From contig DAITMF010000038.1 of the NCBI GenBank assembly GCA_036835325.1, positions 1 to 31,937 on the forward strand: a stretch of DNA of 31,937 nucleotides, in the 5' to 3' direction. Shown piece by piece: positions 1 through 8,638 of the stretch. The notes beneath the pieces were generated by a model, which was given only the letters and a program-made list of their open reading frames with translations, ran no database searches and was not told the origin of the DNA. Numbering within the stretch: position 1 is the stretch's first letter; each line of letters opens with the position of its first letter. Position numbers and translations under genes: made by a program. Source of the DNA: CAMCHP01 sp036835325 (GTDB taxonomy: Bacteria; Bacteroidota; Bacteroidia; Flavobacteriales_D; Sanyastnellaceae).

Positions 1-3000
1 TACCGCTGAACGGACCTGTACCATCTTGCATACTGAACAAGCTGGCCGCAGGGTAGACACCGGTTACAATACCTTGGGTAATAACCGCTTCACCAGCAAG
101 GTTGGAAGCACCATTGGCTACATCAAGATTTGACTGAATTTCGAAGATAGTGTAGTTCGTGCCTACCGGTGGCAAGCTGTTGGCTGCCCCTGGAGTACCG
201 TTGGCAACGTAAGAATCTTGCCAGTTCGCAGGGTCGTTGTTGTCGGCAGTAGCATCAATGAGCTCAAGTGAAGAGCAGTTGTTGCCATCTGCGCCGGTTG
301 GCCAAGGGTTGGCGTCGTCGTATTCAACTTCATCAACAACAATTCCGTTCGAATCAGCCAAGGCAACAAGCTCGCCGCCATTGCTGAGTGCTCCTGTATA
401 AGGACCAAACACTTGGTAACCATTGCCTTCGTAGGTTGCAGGAACAACTGCTACGATCACGTACTCACCTGCTGCAATGCTCGCGCCCGCAGGGAAGGTG
501 AAAGTAATACCCGCTGAGAAGAAGTAATTTGAAAGGTCTACTGTGGTTGCCTCTGCGTTGAACAATTCTACGAATTCAAAGATGGTATCATCACCCTGTG
601 CGGTGCAAGGGTTGTAGTGAATCTCGTTGATAACGATGTTCGGCACTGTAACAGGTGTGCCTTCGCAACCGCAATCTCCGGTAACAACATCATTGATGGT
701 AAGTGGGTTACCGTCGTTGCAGCTCTCACCAACAATCAAGCAAGAACCGTCATCGTTGGTGGCAGAAGCGTCGTAGTTGCAGGCAGCAACATCGGTACAG
801 CCAAATACTGAACCAACACCGTCGAAGCACGTCCAAGTAATGTCATCAAAGAGCAATTGCGCAGTGCCGTTGCTCACAATCTGCAATTGCACATCACCGG
901 CAATTCCAATTACTTCTGAATAGGTAACGATGTCATTGCTAGAAGGATCTACAACCACATCACTACCTACCTGAGCACCGTTTACAAACACCTGGAAGCT
1001 GCGAGCTCCGGTACCGGTGAAAGCACGCACGTAGCGGAATGATAGCACGCCCATACCGTTTGAGTAAACGGGCGAAGTGATGTTACGAACCGTTGGCGAG
1101 TTGCCCAAGGTAATCGCACGGCCTGAACCGGTCATTGTTCCATCTGTACGGGCACCTTCGGCCGTCCAAATCACACCGTCAGTACCGGTCCATGTGCGAG
1201 ACGTGTAGCTGCTGTTGTTGGGAGGCATGTTTGTGAAGTCTTCGGTCGCACAGGTTGCAGCTGGTGCAGCACAAGTGCCGTCGTCGATTACAGCCGCAGG
1301 GTCGTAGTTTGAAGCGGTATTATCTGTACATCCGAGCTTCTCTACGTCGTTCATGTCGCGTGGAGCGAACTTGAACTCAGCAAAGCTGAAGTACAATGGG
1401 CCGGTAACGCGGTAGCTGTCGCCAGCGTTCAATGGGGTAGCGTTGTAAGCAAGATCATCGGCTTTGGTAAGACCTGAACCGTCGTCGAAGCTGAATTCGC
1501 CGAAGCCGAGGTCACCGTTCACGATAACACCGGTGCTGCGAACCAAAACACCTTCCCACTGCTCGTCATTCACTGCAGCGGTGGTGAGCACCTCAGCCGC
1601 CGGCAAGGTGTTTGAAGATGAGTTCACTGTTACGTCGTCAGCAACAACTGTTGTGAGGCCGTTCAATTCAGAAAGCCATCCTTCCACAGTTACATTGTCG
1701 CCTTGAGCAGCACCTGCACCGCTCACCCAGATACCTGAGAAAGCACCTGTACCGTCTTGCATGGCGAAGAGGCCTGCTGTGGTGTAAACTCCAGTAACAA
1801 CACCTGAGATGCTAACAAACTGACCCGCCAGGTTTGAACCGCCGTTGGCGTCAACGTCTGATTGAATAGCGAAGATGTTGGTAGAAAGCACCGGACAAGG
1901 AAGAATGCTTGCAGCAGCACCCGGAGTACCGTTTACCGCGCAAGAAGCTTGCCAGTTTGCCGGGTCGCTGTTGTCGAGTGATGGATCAACCAACTCGATG
2001 CTAACGCCGTTGCCATCGGCCAAGCTTGGCCATGGAGCTACGTCGCTGTATACCACTTCATCAACGAGGGTACCTCCAGCATCAAACAATGCCACAGACT
2101 CACCGCTGTTGCTCAACGAGCCGGTCAGTGGGCCGAGAACCTGGTAACCGTTGCCGCTGTATGAAGCCGGGTCAACCGCCAATACGATGTACTCACCTGG
2201 CGCAATCGTTGCAGCAGGGAAGGTAAAGTTTGAACCGGTAAGCGAGAAGTTCTCGAGGTCAATTGCCGTTGCGCCTGCATTGTAGATCTCTACGAATTCG
2301 TACGCTGTATCAACGAAACCGAGGTCATCGGCAGGGTTGTAGTGAATTTCAGTAATCACAAGCTCAAGTGACGAGCATGGTGCAGTGCTGTTTACAGCTC
2401 CGGGTGTTCCATTAACACCACATGATGATTGCCAGTTGGCTGCATCGTTCAAGTCGCCGTTAATGTCGATCACTTCAAGTGAAGGACCAGAACCGTCAGG
2501 CGTTACCGGCCATGGAGCCACGTCAAGGTAGCTAACCGTTGAAACAATGTTCCCAAGCGAATCAAACAACGTTACCGTTTCACCGCTGTTGCTAAGCGCA
2601 CCGGTGTAGGGGCCAAATACTTGGTAACCATTGCCGCTGTAAGAAGCAGGCAGTACAGCCACAATGGCGTACTCACCGGCAGCCAAGGTCGAACCGGCTG
2701 GGAAGGTGAAGGTAATCCCGGTAAAGTAGAAGGCACTCAAATCAACAGCACTTGCCTCGGCGTTGTAGAGTTCTAAAAACTCAAACGAAGTGTCAGGGAA
2801 ACCTGCTGCGTCATCTGGATTGTAGTGAAGTTCAGTGATGCGAACATCAGGAATCACAACAGGTGTGCCTGCACACTCACATGCACCGCTAACGGTATCG
2901 TTGATGGTTGCAGGGTTGAGGTCGTCGCATGATTGACCAACGAAAAGGCAGGTGCCGTTATCATTGTTCGCTGAAGGGTCGTAGTTGCATGCAGCAACAT

Positions 3001-4159
3001 CGGTACAACCGTTAATGGTTGGGATGTTCTGGGTAGTAACAAGGATATCGTCGATAGCGATTTGAGGACGAGCGCCTGTAACAACCGAACCATCGTTTTG
3101 GTAGTACACCCAACGGATGTACACCTCACCCTCGCCCAAAAGAAGCGCAGGCAGTTCAAACGAGAAGCTTTGTGAATCACCTGTTGTGGTTGGAGTCGCA
3201 TCGTACACGGTAGCTGCACCAAAATCAGTGTAAGCGCCTGTAGCACCAATGCGGTACTGCATACCCACTGAGTACTCGCGAAGGTTACGCAAAACCGTAC
3301 GCGCCACCCACTCTGCACGAGCGTAGGTAACGTTGGTCAGGTCAAGACCGAGAACGGCTGAACCTACGTAGCGATCAGGAGAATCGGCCCCGCTTACACA
3401 GTCGAGCCACTGAGGTGAGCCTGTGTTAATGAACGAGAAGCCTTGACCGTCGAGACCGTTGATGCGTGAACGGCTAAGAACGTTGTAACCGCATGAGTAA
3501 GGTGAAGTACCGTCAAGGGTACGGTCGAAACCTGCTGCACCTGGGTCGGTTGAGTAACGAAACTCCATGCTGGTAGGGAAGGTACCTGCTGGCTCTGAAG
3601 CAGCCCAGCTGTTCAAGGTGTAATCACCGTTCTGTAGAACGTGCAAGGTGAACGGCGAACCGCCACCACCGGTTGTTTCAACCCCGGTGACCAGAATATT
3701 GCGCAAACGCTTGGCTGATGGGCTGTTGGCCGCTGTAAAGCGAATCACCACGTTGGCCGTCAATGGCACAATGGCAGTAGGCCCGCTTGGGAGGTAGGTT
3801 GAGCCCGTTGGCGTTGGCGAATCAAACGTCTGAGCGGTGAAGGAAGCACCACCATCGTCTGAAATCTCAACGGTAATTGGGCCGTCAACGCCTGAGCCGA
3901 ACTTCGCTACGCTGAAACTAAGCTCAGCGCTATCAAAGCCCGAAAGGTCGATAATCGGGGTAGTAATCACGCCTGTTACAGCTGTCACATTGGCATAACC
4001 ACCGGCAGCAGTTGGATAGGTTACGTTGGCATCAGTCCACCCTGCCGGCAAAGCACCGGTGGTCAAAGTTTCATTCAGGATGGTTACCTGAGCATTTCCG
4101 GCGACAATTGCGGTGAAGAAGGCCGCAACAGCCAGAAAACGTTTGAGAAAAGCATTCAT
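1..4159 (-). CDS. Giant secreted lamin-tail-domain protein, C-terminus outside the window
   Basis: The reverse-strand frame from the ATG at 4159 stays open to base 1, giving at least 1386 residues without a stop. Residues 1-24 form a signal peptide (MNAFLKRF, a hydrophobic core, then AGNAQ). A jelly-roll-like segment follows (about 25-155), then an undefined region to about 380. Cys-containing GCTD..A.NYDP.A...G.C repeats sit near residues 384, 943 and 1120. Three lamin-tail-like modules (ITE/INE.HYNP ... FEF.EL.NA ... FTFPAG ... NGYQV.GP.TG.LSN.GE) lie at about 436-595, 596-756 and 1174-1331. OB-fold-like segments (FAIQS.VD ... LF.MQDGTG.FSG) follow the second and third. Such modular proteins in Bacteroidota are usually exported by T9SS; the sorting domain would lie beyond the left edge. 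The precise function (adhesin, nuclease or other enzyme) cannot be told. A candidate promoter lies just upstream. Confidence 0.88.
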   Translation of the reverse strand, partial: MNAFLKRFLAVAAFFTAIVAGNAQVTILNETLTTGALPAGWTDANVTYPTAAGGYANVTAVTGVITTPIIDLSGFDSAELSFSVAKFGSGVDGPITVEISDDGGASFTAQTFDSPTPTGSTYLPSGPTAIVPLTANVVIRFTAANSPSAKRLRNILVTGVETTGGGGSPFTLHVLQNGDYTLNSWAASEPAGTFPTSMEFRYSTDPGAAGFDRTLDGTSPYSCGYNVLSRSRINGLDGQGFSFINTGSPQWLDCVSGADSPDRYVGSAVLGLDLTNVTYARAEWVARTVLRNLREYSVGMQYRIGATGAYTDFGAATVYDATPTTTGDSQSFSFELPALLLGEGEVYIRWVYYQNDGSVVTGARPQIAIDDILVTTQNIPTINGCTDVAACNYDPSANNDNGTCLFVGQSCDDLNPATINDTVSGACECAGTPVVIPDVRITELHYNPDDAAGFPDTSFEFLELYNAEASAVDLSAFYFTGITFTFPAGSTLAAGEYAIVAVLPASYSGNGYQVFGPYTGALSNSGETVTLFDSLGNIVSTVSYLDVAPWPVTPDGSGPSLEVIDINGDLNDAANWQSSCGVNGTPGAVNSTAPCSSLELVITEIHYNPADDLGFVDTAYEFVEIYNAGATAIDLENFSLTGSNFTFPAATIAPGEYIVLAVDPASYSGNGYQVLGPLTGSLSNSGESVALFDAGGTLVDEVVYSDVAPWPSLADGNGVSIELVDPSLDNSDPANWQASCAVNGTPGAAASILPCPVLSTNIFAIQSDVDANGGSNLAGQFVSISGVVTGVYTTAGLFAMQDGTGAFSGIWVSGAGAAQGDNVTVEGWLSELNGLTTVVADDVTVNSSSNTLPAAEVLTTAAVNDEQWEGVLVRSTGVIVNGDLGFGEFSFDDGSGLTKADDLAYNATPLNAGDSYRVTGPLYFSFAEFKFAPRDMNDVEKLGCTDNTASNYDPAAVIDDGTCAAPAATCATEDFTNMPPNNSSYTSRTWTGTDGVIWTAEGARTDGTMTGSGRAITLGNSPTVRNITSPVYSNGMGVLSFRYVRAFTGTGARSFQVFVNGAQVGSDVVVDPSSNDIVTYSEVIGIAGDVQLQIVSNGTAQLLFDDITWTCFDGVGSVFGCTDVAACNYDASATNDDGSCLIVGESCNDGNPLTINDVVTGDCGCEGTPVTVPNIVINEIHYNPCTAQGDDTIFEFVELFNAEATTVDLSNYFFSAGITFTFPAGASIAAGEYVIVAVVPATYEGNGYQVFGPYTGALSNGGELVALADSNGIVVDEVEYDDANPWPTGADGNNCSSLELIDATADNNDPANWQDSYVANGTPGAANSLPPVGTNYTIFEIQSNLDVANGASNLAGEAVITQGIVTGVYPAASLFSMQDGTGPFSG

Positions 4160-4200
4160 AGCATTGTTGATTTGGTTAATTGAGACAATGGAATCGATTG

Positions 4201-4232
4201 CAAAGTTGAAACTATCCACGCCATGTGTCCAA
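4201..4232 (-). promoter_or_regulatory. Candidate Bacteroidota promoter for the giant secreted protein
   Basis: On the reverse strand, TTG (4232-4230), a 21-nt spacer and CAACTTTG (4208-4201) resemble the -33 TTTG / -7 TAnnTTTG layout, with one mismatch in the -7 box. The start codon is at 4159, giving a leader of about 35 nt. Confidence 0.4.
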
Positions 4233-4303
4233 GGCCTACATCGAAGGTTAATAAAGACTTAACGAGCTGGAGCGACGATTCGTCGGAAAACCGCGACAAA
4301 CGA

Positions 4304-4918
4304 CTAAAACAGCGTCAATTGCTCAGGCAAGAGGCGGAAACTTTTTCGGTGGTGGGGAGTGGCACCAAAGTTACGGATGGCTTCACGGTGTGCTAACGTT
4401 GGGTAGCCAGCGTTGCGCTCCCAGCCATAGTTTGGGTAACGCTGTGCCAACTCTTCCATTAATGCGTCGCGGTGGGTTTTGGCGAGCACGCTGGCCGCGG
4501 CTATCGATAAGTACTTGCCGTCGCCCTTGATCACACAGCTGTGGTCAAGGTGGGCGTAGCGGTTGAAGCGGTTGCCATCAATTAGCAAGTGTTCGGGCTG
4601 CAGGTGCAAGCCATCAATGGCGCGGTGCATCGCTAGAAACGATGCATTGAGGATGTTGACCTCATCGATTTCTTCGACCGAAACCACACCAATGGCCCAC
4701 GCCAAAGCCTGTTCTTCAATCAAGGGTCGCAAAGCATTCCGTTGCTTGAGCGAGAGCTTCTTGGAGTCGTTCAGCGACGGCAGATGCACCGCACCTGGCA
4801 GCACCACGGCTGCGGCAACAACGGGACCCGCGAGGCAGCCGCGACCGGCTTCATCGCATCCGGCCTCCAGCCGACCTGCTTCCATAAACGGCAGCAAATG
4901 ACTCGATTTACCGTTCAT
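4304..4918 (-). CDS. rnhB: Ribonuclease HII
   Basis: RNase HII cleaves the RNA strand of RNA/DNA hybrids and starts removal of ribonucleotides misincorporated into DNA. From the ATG at 4918 the protein has 204 residues, normal for the family. Visible motifs are the GCDEAGRG active-site start (D22, E23), then LAGPVVAAAVVLP, SKKLS, LLIDGNRF with the next acidic residue, KGDGKYLSIAAASVLAKTHRD with the last acidic residue, and Y.NYGWERNAGYPT..H. All expected acidic residues are present. The ATG at 4918 lies inside the stop region of the upstream glycosyltransferase (11-nt overlap), suggesting translational coupling. A TTG at 4936 would add six residues and a Met at 4885 would still keep the active site; ATG 4918 is preferred. 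Confidence 0.95.
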   Translation of the reverse strand: MNGKSSHLLPFMEAGRLEAGCDEAGRGCLAGPVVAAAVVLPGAVHLPSLNDSKKLSLKQRNALRPLIEEQALAWAIGVVSVEEIDEVNILNASFLAMHRAIDGLHLQPEHLLIDGNRFNRYAHLDHSCVIKGDGKYLSIAAASVLAKTHRDALMEELAQRYPNYGWERNAGYPTLAHREAIRNFGATPHHRKSFRLLPEQLTLF

Positions 4919-6044
4919 CGCCGAGGGTACGTACAATGCTCTTCCAGAGCAAATCGGCTGTTTTATCCCACGAGAAGTCGGTCGCGCGTTTCAATCCCAA
5001 TGCAATGTGCCGAGACCGAAGTTCCTCATCCGCCGCTAGGCGCAAAAATGCATCAACCACCTGCAACTCATCGCGCGCATCAACCAAATAGGCCGCATCG
5101 CCGCACACTTCGGGCAATGAACTGCGGTTGGCCGCCACCAAGGGAACCCCGCTCGCGAAGGCCTCCAAAATCGGAATGCCGAAGCCTTCAAAATGCGGAA
5201 TGAAGGCCATGAACAAGGCTCCGGCCACAACCTGCGCCAAATCGGCTGGTTGAAGCCGTCCGGTGAACACGATGTCGTCGCGGTAATTCGATGTATTCAG
5301 CGCCGCATCAACGCTGTGATCATTGAACATGGGCGCCCCAACAATCACGAGCTGAATGCGATCAGGGCACCGCTCGCGGAAGGCCGAGTAGGCTTTGATC
5401 AATCCATCAACGTTTTTTCTTGGATGGATGGAGCCCACGTACACGACATACGGCAAACCGTTTGTGTACCTCGCTCGTGCTTGGGTGACTTCTTCGGGTG
5501 CAGCCTGTTTGAACTCCGGATTCACCCCGTTGTACACCACATCGATGCGGTCAGGATGAATGCCATAGCACTGCACAATATCGGCCTTGCTGTATTCAGA
5601 AACGGTGGCGATGCGGGCGGCCACATGGGCAAACTTCGGAAACCTGCTGCGGTAAAAATGCGCCACTCCCGGAGGCAAGTGCTCAGGATGGTGCTCGAAG
5701 TTCAAGTCGTGGATAACCGGAAGCTGCGGCACCTCTGTGCGGAGCGATGCAAAGCCATCGGGCGACAAAAAAAGCTCGGGACGAATGGAGCGCAAACGCG
5801 ACGGCAGCAAGTAATCGAACCACAGCTTGTACAAAAATATGCGCCGCGCCGGTGGCAAAACCACGTGCGGCGTAACGTTGTCGTGGATTAAAAACTCGGG
5901 CGATGGCGGCGCATCGAAGAGAAAATGAAACTGCACCTCGGGGTGTGCCTCGACGATACGACGAAGGCTTTGCCAAGCAAACCAACCAATGCCTTCGAGT
6001 TTACCGGCCTTGAGCAAACGGGTGTTAACGGCAATGCGCGTCAT
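4908..6044 (-). CDS. Glycosyltransferase family 4 (GT-B)
   Basis: This is a 378-residue retaining GT-B glycosyltransferase of the GT4 type, likely cytosolic or membrane-associated and moving a sugar from a nucleotide donor. The N-terminal domain begins MTRIAVNTRLL..GKLEGIGWF. The linker and donor domain show VVYNGVNPEF, YVGSIHPRKNVDGLIKAY, VIVGAP, VFTGRL and the E-x7-E element EGFGIPILEAFASGVP, followed by LPEVCGDAAYLVD. The start at ATG 6044 matches the usual GT4 N-terminus; an upstream start at 6077 would cross the promoter. The stop overlaps rnhB. It is divergent from the flippase gene, with only 74 nt between the starts, so it may belong functionally to the polysaccharide cluster. Acceptor and sugar cannot be inferred. 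Confidence 0.92.
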   Translation of the reverse strand: MTRIAVNTRLLKAGKLEGIGWFAWQSLRRIVEAHPEVQFHFLFDAPPSPEFLIHDNVTPHVVLPPARRIFLYKLWFDYLLPSRLRSIRPELFLSPDGFASLRTEVPQLPVIHDLNFEHHPEHLPPGVAHFYRSRFPKFAHVAARIATVSEYSKADIVQCYGIHPDRIDVVYNGVNPEFKQAAPEEVTQARARYTNGLPYVVYVGSIHPRKNVDGLIKAYSAFRERCPDRIQLVIVGAPMFNDHSVDAALNTSNYRDDIVFTGRLQPADLAQVVAGALFMAFIPHFEGFGIPILEAFASGVPLVAANRSSLPEVCGDAAYLVDARDELQVVDAFLRLAADEELRSRHIALGLKRATDFSWDKTADLLWKSIVRTLGDER

Positions 6045-6050
6045 TGGCGA

Positions 6051-6077
6051 CGAAGATAGCGCAAATGCCGCGCCCAA
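6051..6077 (-). promoter_or_regulatory. Candidate -33/-7 promoter of the glycosyltransferase
   Basis: Reverse strand: TTG (6077-6075), a 16-nt spacer and TATCTTCG (6058-6051), one mismatch from TAnnTTTG. It ends only 6 nt before the ATG at 6044, implying a leaderless or very short-leader mRNA. The spacer is slightly short for the usual range. Confidence 0.35.
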
Positions 6078-6118
6078 TCAGCTGCCATTGGCTATCTTTC
6101 GCCGGTGAACGGCGATTG

Positions 6119-7573
6119 ATGCAAAAGACCTTCTTATCGAACCTTTCGTTGCTAATGGTGCTGAACCTGCTTATCAAGCCGGCCTACTTGCTGTTTGTTG
6201 AGGCGGAGGTGCAGAACAGGGTTGGCAGCGAGGTATTTGGCCACTACAGCGCTTTGCTGAGCTTGGGATTCTTGCTTAATATCGTCCTCGACCTCGGCAT
6301 CAACACCTTTACCTCGCGCGAATTGTCGCGGCGCAACGACGTGGTATCGAACTACTTCTCGGGCGTTGTGCTGCTTCGATTGCTGCTTGCGGGCGTATAC
6401 TTTATTGTACTCACCGGTTTGGCATTCGCTTTGGGATACAGCCAAACAAGCATTGTGCTGTTGGTGTGGATTGGCGTGAACCAGCTTTTGGCTGCCACCG
6501 TGCTCTACATCCGATCGAATTTGAGCGGATTGCTTTTGTTTCGGCAGGATGCGGTGCTTTCTGTGCTCGACCGGGCGGTAGCTTTTGGTTTGCTCGTGGT
6601 GGTGCTTTACGGCGGCATGGCGCGTGAAGCCTTTGACATTCGTTATCTGATTGGCGCGCAAACGGTTGCTTACGGCGCAGGGATTTTGGTTGGGATGCTG
6701 TTTCTGGCGCCCCACATCGGTGAATGGAAGCCCCGCTGGAAACCCCGTTTGAACCGTCTGGTGCTCAATCAAAGCATTCCGTACGCTTTGTTGGTGATGC
6801 TCATGATGGTGTACTACAAAACCGATTCGGTCATGCTTGAACGCATGCGGCCCGACGGCGCTTGGCAAGCAGGAGTGTACGCCATGGGCTACCGGCTTTT
6901 TGAGGCCGCCAACATGCTCGGATACTTGTTTGCCACCCTCTTGCTGCCCCTCTTTTCACGCATGCTCAAAAGCGGATCGAACGTGCGCCCGCTGGTCGAC
7001 AACGCCTTCAGGATTGTGATCACAGGTAGCTTCGCCCTTGCAGTGGCGTGCAGTTTTTGGTCAACCGATATCATTGGCACCGTGTACGACCACGACATTG
7101 AGGCTGCGTCATCGCTTTTCAAGCTGCTAATGTGGGCGTTTGTGTTCATGATGACCAGCTACGTTTGGGGCACCTTATTAACAGCCCATGGCAATATGCG
7201 CGGCATGAATACCGTTGCTGCTGTGGCTGTTGTATTGAACATCGCATTAAACGCTTGGCTCATTCCTGAACACGGCGCATTCGGTTCGGCTGCTGCAAGT
7301 TTGGCCACCCAAATCTTGGTAGCATTTACCCAAATGATTTTGGTGAGCCGAAGCACCGGTACTGCACCCCAAGCGCCTACCTTGATGCGTTCAGCACTCT
7401 ACCTGGGGGTATTGCTTGCCGCAGCATTCGGAATGAAGCACCTTGCTTGGGGAGTAGCCGTGGAGCTTGTGCTATTTGGCGCAATCGCTGCCGTTTCTGC
7501 ACTGAGCTTAGGACTGATAAAGCGGGTTCAATTCAGTCAGTTGCTTCGCACGAATGAAGGTGCGGGGGATTGA
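6119..7573 (+). CDS. Oligosaccharide flippase, Wzx/polysaccharide biosynthesis family
   Basis: The 484-residue integral membrane protein has roughly 12-14 hydrophobic segments and the typical Wzx/MOP-superfamily start: a helix of the type LSLLMVLNLLIKPAYLLFVE, then VG.E.FG.YSALLSLGFLLNIVLDLGINTFTSRELS. A loop near residue 225 carries KTDSVMLERMRPDGAWQAGVYAMGYR, also typical. The family moves undecaprenyl-linked oligosaccharides across the inner membrane. ATG 6119 was chosen; a TTG at 6044 would overlap the start of the divergent glycosyltransferase. It heads the polysaccharide cluster and is followed after 36 nt by the Wzz-like gene. A TATCTTTC element at 6093-6100 could be its -7 box. The substrate is presumably the cluster's fucose-containing unit (inference). 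Confidence 0.9.
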   Translation: MQKTFLSNLSLLMVLNLLIKPAYLLFVEAEVQNRVGSEVFGHYSALLSLGFLLNIVLDLGINTFTSRELSRRNDVVSNYFSGVVLLRLLLAGVYFIVLTGLAFALGYSQTSIVLLVWIGVNQLLAATVLYIRSNLSGLLLFRQDAVLSVLDRAVAFGLLVVVLYGGMAREAFDIRYLIGAQTVAYGAGILVGMLFLAPHIGEWKPRWKPRLNRLVLNQSIPYALLVMLMMVYYKTDSVMLERMRPDGAWQAGVYAMGYRLFEAANMLGYLFATLLLPLFSRMLKSGSNVRPLVDNAFRIVITGSFALAVACSFWSTDIIGTVYDHDIEAASSLFKLLMWAFVFMMTSYVWGTLLTAHGNMRGMNTVAAVAVVLNIALNAWLIPEHGAFGSAAASLATQILVAFTQMILVSRSTGTAPQAPTLMRSALYLGVLLAAAFGMKHLAWGVAVELVLFGAIAAVSALSLGLIKRVQFSQLLRTNEGAGD

Positions 7574-7579
7574 AACGCT

Positions 7580-7587
7580 TACTTTTG
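7580..7587 (+). promoter_or_regulatory. -7 box (TACTTTTG) before the Wzz-like gene
   Basis: TACTTTTG fits TAnnTTTG exactly and lies 22 nt before the ATG at 7610, in the 36-nt gap after the flippase. No clear -33 TTTG was found at the usual distance. It could be an internal promoter of the cluster. Confidence 0.35.
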
Positions 7588-7609
7588 CCAAAATTTCGCC
7601 GAACCGACC

Positions 7610-8638
7610 ATGAACGCCAAGAAAAAAAACGCTTCACCCGATGTAAGCCTTGACTCGTCGAACCTCTTGCTCTTCTTACTCAAATGGCGCCTCCACATTG
7701 TGGTGGTGTGCTTCGCAGCGGCAGTGTTGGCCTCTGTTGCATCGTTCATGATTGAAGAGAAGTTTAAGTCATCAGTGAGCATGTACGCCGCCCCTCAGCA
7801 CTCGATTGGCGAGCAGTTTTACGAAGACACCAAAAAGAACGACCTTTTGCAATACGGTGAGAAAGAAGACGCCGAGCGTTTGCTCCAAATCTTACAATCA
7901 GACCGCATTCGTTCTCGGGTCATTGAAAAGTACGACCTCTGGTCGCACTACGACATCGCCCGCGAAGACGCCGGCGCCAACACCCTCATGCAAAAGGAGT
8001 ACGACAGCAACGTTTCGTCAAAAATGACCCGGAACGGCGCCATTGAAGTTACCGTGCTCGACAAAGACAACCAACTGGCGAGCGAGATGGCCAATGACAT
8101 CGCCTTTATGGTTGACTCAGTCGCCAATAAGCTGCGCACCGATCGCGCAAAAGAAGCCTTCAATTATGTTGCCCAAGCGCTTGCCCAAGTGCAAGACGAG
8201 ATTCGCGTGCTTGAAGATTCTCTTGGGGTTCTCTACGGGTTCGGAGTGTATGAATTCAGTGAGCAAATCGCCGGCCTCAACGAGCAGTATGCAACAGCCA
8301 TCTTGCAAGGGCGTTCATCGCAAGCTGAAACCCTGCGCTTGCAGATGGACCGCCTGTCGTTTTACGCTACCCTGTTCAACAAGCTGAGCAGCCTGATTGA
8401 GTCGGCCTACGAGCGCGAAGCGGTATTGAAAAAACGCTTTGACCTCATGTCGATTGACGCCTCATCAAACATGCCTTCTATTTTCATCGTTGACCAAGCT
8501 TCACCCGCCGACAAAAAAGCCTACCCCATTCGCTGGCTCATCGTCGCGGTGAGCACCATTGCCGCGTTTGTGGCCGTGGTTATGGCCATCCTCATCCTCG
8601 AAAACTACCGCAAGCTCAAAGAAGAGGGCCGCGTATAA
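7610..8638 (+). CDS. Wzz-like polysaccharide chain-length/co-polymerase protein
   Basis: The 342-residue protein has the polysaccharide co-polymerase layout: a short cytosolic N-terminus, a membrane helix at about 24-46, a large periplasmic domain and a second helix near 308-332 (IRWLIVAVSTIAAFVAVVMAILIL), preceded by the Pro-containing stretch SPADKKAYPIR typical of Wzz proteins. The periplasmic part carries helical, coiled-coil-prone segments (FNYVAQALAQVQDEIRVLEDSL; residues about 185-260). No C-terminal tyrosine kinase domain is present, so it is PCP1-like rather than a full Wzc. Wzz proteins set the modal length of the polymer made by Wzy, and the next gene is a Wzy/WaaL-type protein sharing one base (TAATG). 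Confidence 0.85.
   Translation: MNAKKKNASPDVSLDSSNLLLFLLKWRLHIVVVCFAAAVLASVASFMIEEKFKSSVSMYAAPQHSIGEQFYEDTKKNDLLQYGEKEDAERLLQILQSDRIRSRVIEKYDLWSHYDIAREDAGANTLMQKEYDSNVSSKMTRNGAIEVTVLDKDNQLASEMANDIAFMVDSVANKLRTDRAKEAFNYVAQALAQVQDEIRVLEDSLGVLYGFGVYEFSEQIAGLNEQYATAILQGRSSQAETLRLQMDRLSFYATLFNKLSSLIESAYEREAVLKKRFDLMSIDASSNMPSIFIVDQASPADKKAYPIRWLIVAVSTIAAFVAVVMAILILENYRKLKEEGRV

Noticed and set aside
2854..3318. A 154-codon reverse-strand frame and several smaller frames within 1-4159
   Set aside because: They lie in other frames of the giant secreted gene, whose own frame (first codon bases at positions equal to 1 modulo 3) is open throughout and carries all recognisable domains.
4742..5203. A 153-codon plus-strand frame across the rnhB/glycosyltransferase junction
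   Set aside because: It is antisense to two well-recognised proteins, is rich in Arg/His/Pro and has no motif.
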